DNA of 64,000 bases from contig NC_088320.1 in NCBI RefSeq assembly GCF_910592395.1, positions 8,558,001 to 8,622,000 on the forward strand, in the 5' to 3' direction. Positions 25,734-35,614 of this stretch are shown in pieces. The position numbers and the translations under genes were made by a program. Under the pieces are notes generated by a model that saw nothing but the letters and a program-made list of their open reading frames with translations, had not been told where the DNA came from and did not search any database. Origin of the DNA: Lineus longissimus (Eukaryota; Nemertea; Pilidiophora; Heteronemertea; Lineidae). The number at the start of each line of letters is the position of its first letter. Positions within the stretch are counted from its first letter, which is position 1.

Positions 25734-26473
25734 GGGGTATTGGAAAACTATGGATTACAAAACTATGGATTGTACTGACAGTCATCACTCTCCACCGTAT
25801 CGAATTAATGAACTGGTGCCCTGTCCCAGCTCGTTTCCCCAATCAGAATGGCAGGTTGCTGCATGGCTGAACTAGCCCTGCGTTTGATGTGCATCTTTTG
25901 AAGACATAATAGTAACCGAGTGACCGAGTGACAAGCTGGGCGCAACATACACATGCAGAACCCTGTCCTTACAATTGGGGGACCAAGAACTCTGTGAACA
26001 AAGATACGCACCCCCTTAATAGCACAACCGATTATGCCTGAGAAATGATTACGTAATGCCAAAATCCAATATGGCTGCCAATTTCCCCCTCCCCTGTTTT
26101 TTAAAACTTTTAACATACCTTCTTGTTCCTTGCCTAGCCAAAGGCCGATCCACACCTCAAATTTCGTGACGTTTCTGCCAAGTGCCTTGCTCAAGGACCT
26201 TGCACAAGGACCTACACCTCTACTTCGTGACCCGTCTGCCAAGTGTCTTGCCCTAGGACCCACACCTCATAGTTAGTGACCCTTCTACATGCCAAGTGCC
26301 TTACGCAAGGACCCACTCCCCAACTACCAACATTAGCACATGTTCTAAGCTCCCAATTCCCACTCGGATATCATAATGTTGACAGCACACAGGCGGTGGA
26401 GAGCGATGACTGTCATCCAGACTTTCACAGTCCAATCCGTAGTTTTGTACTTCATAGTTTTCCAATACCCAAA
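25734..26473. mobile_element. 740 bp terminal-inverted-repeat element
   Basis: The left arm GGGTATTGGAAAACTATGGA... (25734-25797) matches the complement of the right arm (about 26391-26473) with scattered mismatches, ending in ACAGTCATCACTCTCCACCG. The interior holds a degenerate tandem (about 26140-26330) repeating CTGCCAAGTGCCTTGC and AAGGACCTACACCTC, but no transposase. A 152-codon minus ORF inside overlaps the tandem and is not convincing. The target duplication is not obvious, so the superfamily is unassigned. Confidence 0.75.
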
Positions 26474-27890
26474 TGCTTGGCCATGTTTTCATCACCAATC
26501 TCATTTATTATTCACGTAATAAAAAAAAACTTCAAAGACTTTGCGATTATGATCTTCTATCGAATATATAGGCCCAAGGGGTTTCGTCTACGAGACAAAT
26601 GTCCTACAATTAAAATCAGTTTTACCAGTCCAGCATGTAAGGCTATAAAGGGAGGTTGAGATTAGGGACTTATCAGGGATCCTTATACGTCTCTCATCAT
26701 AAGCCAATGTGACAAGGTTTTAAATATTGACGATATGCAAAAATCTTGGTGGTCAAGATAAAGTAAACAGATAATGAAACTCTTGGTATCGCATGCCAAG
26801 AGTTTTGGTTAACAGCGTGAATTTTGATATAGATTATTGATTATATCTTACCAGTTTTATGACCGAGTAAACTTTATCATATAGCTACCGGGCCCGAGCT
26901 GAAATTTGCATCGTATATTTATAGGAGACACGGATCAATAACAATATGCCTTCTGTGCATCCATCTCGCAGATTTAAAACACGTTATACATGTATGTTAT
27001 CTTATGTTATGTCGCCTATATTGCCTATATATACATTTCATTGGCAAAATACACGAAGGTTACGACGATATAGTTGAAATATTTTTCATCCTCTAATAAC
27101 TGAGCGACGGACATCAGACATCGCAGATCACGTATTTACCTGAACATACATTTCCATAGACAGTGTGTATGGCGATATTGTCCGGTAACCAGATGAGGCT
27201 TTGTGAAATCATTATGCGGTAAAATATCATATGGTTAAATCGAGACCGACTCGAGTTATGGCCACTCAGAACTAAAGCTTTTGCTGGCCAAGGTGGTCAT
27301 CATCCAATCTCCTTCTAATGCAAATACAAATCTTGCCCATTTTATTCAGAGCCAACACGGCACAAAAATGGGCATTCTTGTGTCCATAGGAACATCTAAG
27401 CTGGTCTTAGCACCCGCCGGCAAATCTAGACGCTTCACACACGAATAATATCCCTCTATAGACAGCTTGTAAGTCTCGAAAGGGCAGCGAGAGCTCTCCA
27501 ATATTTTCAAAGGTTATCCCGTTATATCACTAAGATGAGGATAATGATTGCCGCATTCTTTTTACATTTTTTTTGATAGCCTCCAAATGTCCAAGATCAA
27601 CCATTCTAAGACTGGTGACCAGTTCATTTTAGTCGCGGTGAAACCTGCTCACTCCATCTTGATGCTTGAAAAATCTATTGTTAGCTATCGTGTATAAAAA
27701 CAAGCATCGGGTTTTAAAAGGCCGAATACTCAGTAAATTTTGCATCGATATCTTAGAAGTGTTATCCTGATCTTAACTGAGATATTTTAAGTGAGCCTTT
27801 AAAATTTCAACATTGTAGGCCTTATATTACTGATAAATGGTACTAATGTCAAAAATATCAAAAAATACGAAATCAGTGTTTATTGAGAAC
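26474..27890. other. Gene-free stretch
   Basis: AT-rich, with several TTATGTTAT/ATATATACAT words. No ORF of interest and no terminal repeats seen. Confidence 0.5.
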
Positions 27891-27894
27891 TGCC

Positions 27895-28150
27895 TTATTT
27901 GAGTAGGTGCTCAATGTGACCTCCATCTTTCTCAACTACGGTACCCTAGATGAAGTGCATCATTCACTTAGTTCGTCCAAAGACATTTGGTTCCAACTTC
28001 CTTTAATATTTCATTTCAATCCGCTACAGTGAACGTTTTGAAGATTGTGTCCAATTAACTATTCCAGATAGGGAGTCCCATATAGTAGGTAGTCGATCGG
28101 GCTACAATCAATAATTGACTTATCTATATCGTAGAAAACCATGACTGCTC
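27895..28150 (-). pseudogene. Decayed Tc1/mariner-like transposase C-terminus
   Basis: Reading the minus strand, the last codons are GGHIEHLLK followed by a stop (27895-27924). A GGH-EHLL ending is characteristic of some IS630/Tc1/mariner transposases. About 150 bases upstream, in a different frame, SPIDYLLYG (28082-28108) resembles the S-P-D...D-x-L-W-G segment around the third catalytic acid. At least three frame breaks and stops separate these pieces, so this is an old relic. I did not find its terminal repeats. The alternative is chance similarity in AT-rich DNA. Confidence 0.4.
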
Positions 28151-28609
28151 TCTACCATGTCAAAGATTGGACTGAAAAAGTACATAAAACCATTGATAGA
28201 TGATTGATGCACCAGGGCAATATCAACTCAGACAGTTATTAAAGTTGACTTCGGTTGACAGGTGACAAATTTTTATCGCAAACAATATGGCGCCGATTCT
28301 GTCGGAAATGACTTTCTTGTGACACATACTTTTTAATCGAGGACTTCATGAGTAATGTCAAGTATATTGATTGGAAACTTTAGCTTCTTGTCGATAACAT
28401 CAATGGCCACTACATCCGGGCAAATTTTCAGTGATTTCTGTTACATATAGCATTTGATTATTGTACATTGAAAAAGCGGGACGTTTTTTAAGATCACCCG
28501 ATAGATCTGATATGGCTTTATCGACCATAAAATATACGGCTTATGAAATAATATGTCCTGGGAGTACCAACAAACTACCAAAAGCTTCAGCTTTTCATAG
28601 TTAAATGAA

Positions 28610-29147
28610 TGGTCCGCTTTCTATTGCAGTATGTATGTTCTTCGTCTTTTTAACCAGTAAACTATTTTTCTGAATGTTTTTGATGCTTTCCAATTTTGTT
28701 TCAGCTATAAGATAGTACAAAAACCGCGTTATTCCTTTTTTTTTGGTATGCGCAAGCCCTGGCGGGAAATACCTTTCCCGCCACGTGAGTGCATGCCGAG
28801 ATCTGAGTTCACATCACCCCGCTATTAAGACGCACGTCATTTCCATTCATCGTCGCAGTTGCGGGGTAATCAAGCGCCATCAGCGTGACGTCGAAAAAAA
28901 TCGATACGAGCACCAACTGCAGGAAACGCCTCACTAGTGCATCGTTCCACGTGGAAAGTGTCGATTCATAGAGAGCTAACTCGAGTCAAGTCAGAGTCAA
29001 CATCGGAAAAGCGCGATAATTCAGTAAGATTTTGAATTTTTCCTTTTTTGTGCAATTTCTGGATGGAAACTACTTATGTAGAATAGCAGGTGACTGGGCA
29101 GCCGACAGCTGAGTAATATTGCTCTTGATAATGCCAATGGTCCTTTA
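28610..29147 (-). repeat. Family L repeat, full reverse copy
   Basis: Reading the minus strand from 29147 (AAAGGACCATTGGCATTATC) to about 28610, it has every landmark of the family. These are CAGCTGTCGGCTGCCCAGTC, the CCATCCAGAAATTG region, GAGTTAGCTCTCTATG, CCACGTGGAAC, CACTAGTGAGGC, the CGACGTCACGCTGATGGCGC segment, GGCGGGAAAGG, and CTGAAACAAAATTGGAAAGC. A 64-codon ORF inside is incidental. With about 537 bases this defines the usual length. Confidence 0.75.
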
Positions 29148-29689
29148 AACAAACTCATTCGATCAAGGAAAAAAAACATTTTACTGATTATATGATGATG
29201 GACATTATTACAACAACGCACCAACAACGATGTGGGGCGGTGTACCAGGTTAGTTGTAATGCCAACCGCGACACCCAAATATGGAAAGTGGAAGACAACT
29301 AATGTACATCTTGACGAACTCGTATTAAGTCAATTCACAAAAAATCTTGAGATTTGCTGTATCGGAACATTCCATAAATAAACGATACCAAGTGAACATT
29401 GACGAATGTGAGATTGTAACCGGGGAAACCACCGAGTGATCGGAGGCCGAAAATGAAGTGTGAAAAGAGGCTATCGGAAATTACTTCGCTCTGCACTTGA
29501 ATGTGACTTTCTGTAGTTAGTATTCAACCTCCAAGACGAAGTAAGCGTCGTTGGGTGCCACTAAGGTTTAGGCGCAAATTCGGTTTCACTGGCCTAGTGA
29601 CTCCGACTTTGGCCTGAGGTATAGTCCCGCAATATACTCATGTCTCTCATATGATGGGGCATTTGACTTGCCCTGGCACAGACACCAAC

Positions 29690-30150
29690 TACAAGGAATC
29701 TTGATTTTACGTCCAATTCGAAGGACTATGAAGAGCTAGGAATTCTAGTTCCTTGAAAGCCGCGCCAGTGTAGAAGAAATGCAAGTCCGCCCGGAACCAA
29801 GGCCCTACGTAGAGCCTCATTCCTTAGGAAAGGTTGTCTTACCTACCCGGACTTCCATTCCTGGGCTACGATTCCTATAGCGGTCAATCCGCCGAGCAGC
29901 AAAGAACAATTTCAAGGTAAGCTTGGACTTGGATTCCTAGGAAAGAAGGTATGGAGGAGTTAGAATCCTATTTTTTTCTGGTAAGGGAAGTCCGCCTAGG
30001 ACGCTGATTACTAGATTTTGGACCAACATTCCTATGGAGTCACGGTCCTAGGACATTGGTTGTTAGTAACCTAAGTCCTATGACTCCAGCTCCTAGTCGT
30101 CCAGGACCGTAGTACTTCGATACCTAGGCGTTAGAGTCCGACGGACTCCA
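29690..30150. repeat. CCTAGG/TCCTA-rich stretch
   Basis: Four CCTAGG palindromes (near 29936, 29995, 30047 and 30122) and about eight further TCCTA or CCTAG words occur in roughly 400 bases, often in the frame GGA(N)xTTCCTA. There is no fixed period, so it is not a simple tandem. It reads like a degenerate dispersed-motif array. No ORF of interest. Confidence 0.5.
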
Positions 30151-30208
30151 GCTAGGTAGCACCTGGATTACTTTTACACCTGTTTATCAAGAAATAGTTG
30201 TTTTTTCC

Positions 30209-30275
30209 AGGCATCGAACTCGGGCTCTTTTGTGTGATAGCCAGCAGTGTTAACAATGGGGCCATGAGGCTCATT
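30209..30275 (-). repeat. tRNA-derived SINE head
   Basis: On the minus strand, TGGCCCCATTGTTAACACTG resembles an internal A box and GAGTTCGATGCC matches a B box (G-TTCGA-NCC), about 35 bases apart as in tRNA. Acceptor-stem pairing is poor, so this is a SINE promoter relic and not a working tRNA gene. An A-rich run follows the B box. Confidence 0.5.
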
Positions 30276-30428
30276 AAGGCCTTGCCACATTATACGACTC
30301 GAGATCGACGCGACTACTTAAGTCGGGTCGGATAATATGGACAAGTCTACCACCAGTCCTGTCGTAGGCAGTCGTCAGCGGTTGCACGACCCAGTCATAC
30401 AAGACTGAATTGGTCCAGTCTTATGAGA

Positions 30429-30962
30429 CCGCTGTTTCCACCAAAACTGATGCGACCGACGGTGAGATTATCGCGACGATTTTGTCGATTTACAGTTCCC
30501 ACCTTATACCAGGACAAGAAATCGAAAGAGGCAGAATGGAATATGGGTTCATGATATATTCCAGAAGAGAAAGAAATACGGGGAGTATCATCAGCTTGTG
30601 AGAGAACTTTATTCGTACGAAGACAAGTTTCACCAGTATTTCCGTATGAGTACACGTCAATTTGGAGAGATCCTGAACTTGATAGAGGGAGACTTGATGA
30701 AAGAAGATACGAACTATCGAGAAGCTGTAAAACCGAAAGAAAGAACGAACATTCTGATTGGTACCCGTGCGGGTAATCGCATTAAAATCAGTCTGAAAGT
30801 GATTTCCAGCGATGATCGGAGCGGCTGACGCAATTTGACTGAATCGCACTGTACTGGTGGAAACAGTTATTGGGTAATCCATGAAAGTGATCCTCTGCGA
30901 CCGTCGCAACGACAAACGGATCGCAAATCGCTGCGATAACCGCGTTCGGTGGAAACAGCCCT
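30429..30962 (+). mobile_element. Deleted PIF/Harbinger-type element, copy 2
   Basis: The left terminus CCGCTGTTTCCACCAAAACTG and right terminus GTTCGGTGGAAACAGCC are inverted repeats. The interior begins with the same CGATTTTGTCGATTTACAGT word as copy 1, keeps about 86 transposase codons, then jumps at AACATTCTGATTGGTACCC to the 3' terminal block. Its right block is nearly the same as 7474-7625. A second, diverged right block follows directly (30963-31110), so the right end is duplicated in tandem. Confidence 0.75.
30505..30766 (+). pseudogene. PIF/Harbinger transposase N-terminal fragment
   Basis: An open frame reads YTRTRNRKRQNG, IWVHDIFQKRKKYGEYHQLV, RELYSYEDKFHQYFRMSTRQ, FGEILNLI, then KEDTNYREAVKPKER. 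This is the conserved N-terminal helix-turn-helix-like part of HARBI1/ALP1-type transposases (W-VH, KRK-GEYH, EDKF-YFRMS, F-EIL, PKER). It lacks the start codon, which the 7 kb copy keeps, because the element begins abruptly at ACCTTATACC. It ends before the DDE nuclease at the same AACATTCTGATTGG junction seen in copy 1. Family assignment is confident; function is lost. Confidence 0.85.
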
Positions 30963-31112
30963 AATCGGAGCGGCTGACGCAATTTTAGCGAATCGCACTT
31001 AACTGGTGGGAACTGTTATTGAGAAATCCATGAAAGTGATCTTCTGCGACCGATGAAACGACAAACGGAGCGCCAATCGCTGCGATAACCGTGTTCGGTA
31101 GAAACAGCTCTC
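30963..31112 (+). repeat. Extra Harbinger right-terminal block
   Basis: Begins AATCGGAGCGGCTGACGCAA and ends GTTCGGTAGAAACAGC, parallel to 30817-30962 at roughly 80-85 percent. Two right ends side by side suggest a partial tandem duplication or a second element truncated at its left. Confidence 0.7.
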
Positions 31113-33080
31113 GCCAACCATGAACTGCGACTCTCGCATAGCTTCGAAACAAGATGGAACAATAGAATCTCCTGACGATATCAAGACATCATTAACAACA
31201 TCGACGATAAGCAATCATCAAGTCATTTCCTAATGAAGTTTTTCGGGGCAAAGATCCGTTGAATTAGGATCAACTACTGGTATCTTGTATACGTATACGG
31301 ATCGAAATGTACACAAAGTTCGAAACCACTTTTTAGCTCAGAGGAGGCCACGCCCAGGCCAAATCACCTTGATCAAGAAAATATACTGTTCAAACATTTA
31401 AAGGCATTTCAGGCACTTCATTTGAGTAATGCAGCTTTCATATAGTCTTTTCTTGAGGACCAGCCGTGTGTTATGCTAGAATGCTGGCTACAGCCTGGGG
31501 CAACCAATCAGGTAGGAACAAAATAGTGTTTTAAAGCAGCGGTCAAAGTGAAATATAAGTACCCCCGCCCCTAACCCCCCCCCCCCCCCCCCCTACACAC
31601 ACTCGATCACTACTCAGGCAATCGACCCGTTATCACAACATCAAAAGACTATATTCCTCCAGGATTCGCCAATATATCCCCAGGGTGTCCCGATCATTCA
31701 CCAGCAAACCACACCTCCGCTCCAACTCTGTGGGTACGGGGCTGTGACTCAAGATCACTCCAGCAATTATGATGACATGAATTCACTTCGAAGGAATCTG
31801 TTCATCAAGTCACTTCCTTGAACCATTACTACAGGTCTTGTTTTCATTCATATCACTGTCTGACACTCGACAGCAAAGGCAACATTTACCAGAGTGTTCC
31901 ACTTGATACTAGACTGATGCGAATCATCATCATAATTGTGTATCGAGGATGTAATAAACGCACTTTATGTGTTGTGCGCATACTAAATTGAGTTGGCAAA
32001 TATTTCCGGGGCGCCGCTTCGTACTTCGCTAAAACATCGACAAAAATCCTACAACCGCCAGACAATCGCCGGTCCTGCTTTTCCGATAATCCCAAGGCAT
32101 CGACGATTTTTCATCATATTTTTTTGACTGAGATCGCCAGTAAATAGTCGATATCAAAAATTCTAGATACGGAGCTTTAAAAGACGGGCTGTGTTTGTTC
32201 TTAATAAACCGATTATTTGCTAAAAAAGGGTTAATAGCTCCATTGTGTGAAGTGATATCATGTTCATATGTCACATGTTTTAATGGACTTAGCCACGGAG
32301 GCAAAGACACTGAGTTATTGTGCCGTCACCAGGAAACTCTACTGTTATTTTGTTTAGTGTAAATGATGACGCCACTGCGATGTTATTGAGAAACAGAAAG
32401 TATTATCACTGAACGCCCTTATATCGAATTGGCATTTGTTGGGTTGCGGCGTGCGTTAAGCCATACGCATGATAAAGAAAGGAAGTTGGAGCAGTGCAGG
32501 AAACTCACTACATGTGTTGTAATTTCATAGCCATCCTTGGCAGACATTCGTTACCTTGGTTATCTAGTCGTTTGAGACATTTGATTAGACTTAGGTTCGG
32601 TTTGTGTATGGGCATTGGCAACTATGGATAAGACGTGTATAAGACACCAAGAAGATTAGCCGTATAGAATGATCAACCGCATCCTTCTTGCTGTGTGCAG
32701 CACAGCAAACATAAGTGCTTAGTACTGGCATGAATAAACATGCTGGATATCGTTAAGTATAAATACTATATTGTGCCCTAAAATCTCTTTAAACCAGATT
32801 TTTAAAAATCACCCTTCTGTGTTTTATCGCGTTTGCATCAATTACGGTAACCTTGACAAATGGTAGCATTAAAGCGAACTTCGTTCGAGCAATGCAATGC
32901 CCTTACAGCGTCTCAGTCGGCATCGAGGCAATTGATGCATCATTAATCGAGTCATACGCGAGTTTCTAAATGGAACCTTATTGCAGGCCCTAGTGTCTAC
33001 ATGTCCATCAGGCCGAGTCTAGCTTACTGATCTGCGCCGGCTTATAAACAGGAAAAGAGGAGATTCATAAATGTAGGTCC
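31113..33080. other. Gene-free stretch
   Basis: Contains a C-run of about 19 bases at 31575-31593. No ORF or RNA that I can support. Minus-strand ORFs at 31886-32310 look like chance. Confidence 0.5.
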
Positions 33081-33084
33081 ATAC

Positions 33085-33352
33085 GTAGGTTTTCATTAAA
33101 AATCACAGAGATCGAATAAGACAATTGAATGCGGTTTTCAGCAGAGAATGGTATATCTAGTTGGACATGCATCTGTTGTGTTTGGGTCCAGCCAATCCTG
33201 TCTCTTCATTATGTGATAGGCAATTTTAAAAATGTCCAAAAAGTAACTTTTATATTATATTGCATTTCCGTTCTTTTTCACAATGTATGGGTTAACTATG
33301 ATGCAACAAAGATCTTTTTACTTTCATTACTAGAGAATTCCTGCTAAATTTT
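33085..33352 (+). repeat. Arm of the 9.2 kb Tc1/mariner-type MITE family
   Basis: Matches 9222-9475 in order: AATTGAATGCGGTTTTCAGC, AGAGAATGGTATATCTAG, CATCTGTTGT, TCTTCATTATGTGA, AATGTCCAAAAAGTAA, TTCTTTTTCACAATGTAT, CTATGATGCAACAAA. Only the left arm and part of the interior are present and the outer TIR tip is diverged, so this is a truncated or solo copy. Confidence 0.75.
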
Positions 33353-33360
33353 TCAATATG

Positions 33361-33672
33361 CGAATGCCTGCACTTACAGCCAAGCCCAGAAGTTATGCAA
33401 TGGCAAAATTCAACACAGATCGCACTTATGCAGGTATGCCAGTGGTTAAGTAATCTGCCACAACCAAGACAAGTGGTCCTATGCCAATGCCTACAGCCAA
33501 GCCCAGAAGTTATGCAGCTGTAGTGAAAACAGGTTACCCTGTCACTGTCAATGGTATTGGTAGAAGTACAATGATATATACCTGCAGAGCGTCCAACCTA
33601 AACAATTCCACACAACCTGCCGTCAGTATACAAACAGTACAGATCAGCACATCCGTCATCTACCTAATGTGA
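33361..33672 (+). pseudogene. ORF with in-frame duplicated segment, unknown
   Basis: One frame from the ATG at 33364 carries TAKPRSYA twice, 123 bases (exactly 41 codons) apart. A stop (TAA, about 33451) lies between, and the frame then runs on to TGA at 33670-33672 through AVVKTGYPVTVNGIGRSTM. The repeat in phase argues that the region was once translated. A Pro/Thr/Ala-rich segment ending SYAAVV occurs in retroelement ORF1 proteins, but that is weak. It follows directly after the MITE arm. Confidence 0.35.
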
Positions 33673-33689
33673 CGGAACGATCACTATGG

Positions 33690-34000
33690 ATGGTCCCAAC
33701 AATGGGATTTTGGGGGGATACTCCTCCATTGTACTAGGTAAAAACTTTACGCTATCATAGGGGGGTTCGGGGGTGCTCCCCGACCTAAAGGGGGACACAC
33801 TTAGTCCTTGACTTTTCATTACTATTGCTGATTGATCTTAATATACTTTACGCTGTTCAGCGACGTGGACCCCGGGGCTCTGGATAGTTTTCGCCCCCTC
33901 CCTCCCGCGTCCCTCAGGCCGGGAACCCCCCCCCCCCCCCAAATGCGAAATCGCGAGATGCCAACCTCGGTGAGAGTACCATGCGCCACGGAATGTACTG
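33690..34000. other. G/C-run linker
   Basis: GGGATTTTGGGGGGATACTCC and GGGGGGTTCGGGGGTGCTCC (33703-33785), then a C-run of about 15 at 33927. The G-run/C-run arrangement recalls family F but I cannot align it. No gene. Confidence 0.45.
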
Positions 34001-34019
34001 CAAATATGGCAGCTGAAAA

Positions 34020-35195
34020 GGCGAACATTTCGGTGGTGTGGCCCCTGAGGAGGCCTTGCAGTCGAGCATAGGTGACCCTGTTTCAGGGGCGCGCCCAAGT
34101 CTTCGTCCACCCCCTCTTCGTCAAGGGGAAGAGAGTGAGTGGCGATTTTTGACGTCCTATGCCCCGATCCCTCTGTGGGCGCGGGCCCGGAGATTTCGGA
34201 GTCGGAGCAGGCTCTTACTGACAAGGTCCTTCGACTAACCCGGCGTTGGGGCTTTGTTATCCACCCCTAGGTCCACTCCCTACCTTTCTAGGTCAGTGAG
34301 CAGCGCCACCCCCGGCGTTGAGCCGCCTGTCTTTGCAGGGGTGCTACCCGTCCCCCTCCGGAATTTACGACGAGGTTTCGTCCGCTTTCGTCGTCGGGTG
34401 TGATTGGCACATCTAGCCACCCAACTTCGTTCGCGGTTGCCCCGGGGGACCACCAGCCGTTTGTCTTAGGGCGGGCGGTACCACCGGCTCCTCGCCCTTT
34501 CTAAGGGACGACGGTCTCGCCTTTGGCTTTGTATGGTGGTACAGGGCCGAGGTTCGCCTCCCAGCCCCTGCCGCTCGTTTCCCTGCCGGGAGCTGTCCTG
34601 TTGTGCTGGCAGGGGCTTGGTACTAGAGCATTATTCGCGGGCGAGGACCCTCGTGTCCCCTCCCCCCCCCCCCCGACTTTGGGTACAGTACGGCCCACCG
34701 TCTCGCCGTTGCGCCACCACCCTGTCCTTTCTGGCCGTTCGGGATTTGTGGACGGGGTTTTCGCCTCAACGCGTCCCCCCCCCCCTTCCCTCCAATATCT
34801 GCCCCATGGGAGACGATTCAGGACCCTCGACCTCAGCAGTCTGCCTCCAGCCTTACATCTAGTCAGAGGCAGATGCTCTAGCGCTTCACAGACCACCCCT
34901 GGAATGTAAAAATCTCCAGGACCGGTCCGCGACGCGCCAGGCCGTTCAACTCACCGGGTTTGTCCTCCCCAAAGCCCTCGAGTGTCCGTCTGTTAAGGAC
35001 ATGAAGAACGATGAGTCCCTTGCCAAAGAGACCCAGGCGATGTTATCTTACGGCGACCTGCCTCTCTGTGCTCTATCCAGGTCATTGGAAGCCGACGCTT
35101 CGGAGGACCAGCGCATTCTTGCTCGGTCCCTCCTGCAGTCCTTGCAGCACGCCAGCGATCTTCTTTTGAAACGGCAAATTACGGCCAAATTATAA
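34020..35195 (+). pseudogene. GC-rich decayed ORF, possibly a retroelement ORF1
   Basis: GC content jumps above that of the neighbours. One frame from about 34805 to the stop at 35193 has a single internal TAG (34860-34862). It then reads LQDRSATRQAVQLTGFVLPK, ALECPSVKDMKNDESLAKE, LSRSLEADASEDQRILARSL and ends LQHASDLLLKRQITAKL. This Leu/Ala-rich helical end resembles the C-terminal half of ORF1 (Gag-like) proteins of DIRS-type retroelements, at low certainty. Upstream (34020-34800) frames are broken, with C-runs at 34665 and 34779. Overlapping long ORFs on both strands here are due to GC richness. No reverse transcriptase follows. Confidence 0.35.
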
Positions 35196-35239
35196 TTAAT
35201 ATGAAATACAAATGCTTCTCCCTGTTGGTTATTCATTCA

Positions 35240-35295
35240 ACCAAATCCGGCACGCCCCCCCCCCCCCTCTCCCCCCCCCCCCCCACCCCCCATAC
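35240..35295 (+). repeat. C-rich microsatellite
   Basis: Runs of C broken by T or A between about 35250 and 35290. Part of a window-wide excess of G/C homopolymers. Confidence 0.8.
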
Positions 35296-35542
35296 AGAAA
35301 TCAGATGAAATATTACGATGAAAACAACTCGGACAATGGTATGATATTGCTGTTGGACGTCATGATTTTATGTTATTTTTCCTCAAATAAAAATTTTGTG
35401 TTCTTGTACCTTTTTGAATCGTTCATTATCTTACAAATATGGAACTGCACCATATGGCAATAATCCTGATGATATGCACAACAGCCAGTGACCGCGGAAA
35501 TCATGGTCAGAATACGAATCGGAATAGCAAATCATCCGGCAC

Positions 35543-35610
35543 GGTTCTGCAGCATAGTGGTATAGCATCTGGCTTTGAAACATTCGTCTCGGATTCGATC
35601 CCGTTATTCT
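35543..35610 (+). repeat. tRNA-derived SINE head
   Basis: GCAGCATAGTGGTATAGCAT fits an A box (TRGYNNARYGG) and GGATTCGATCCCG is a near-perfect B box, about 33 bases apart. The anticodon arm is weak and the acceptor stem does not close, so a SINE relic is more likely than a tRNA gene. Confidence 0.55.
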
Positions 35611-35614
35611 ATTT

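Noticed and set aside
25805-26263. 152-codon minus ORF
   Set aside because: Lies within a TIR element and across its tandem; no recognisable motif.
34501-34909. Overlapping 109-131 codon ORFs on both strands
   Set aside because: High GC removes stops in several frames; C-runs generate Pro/Gly stretches. Only the frame entering 35001-35195 looked protein-like.
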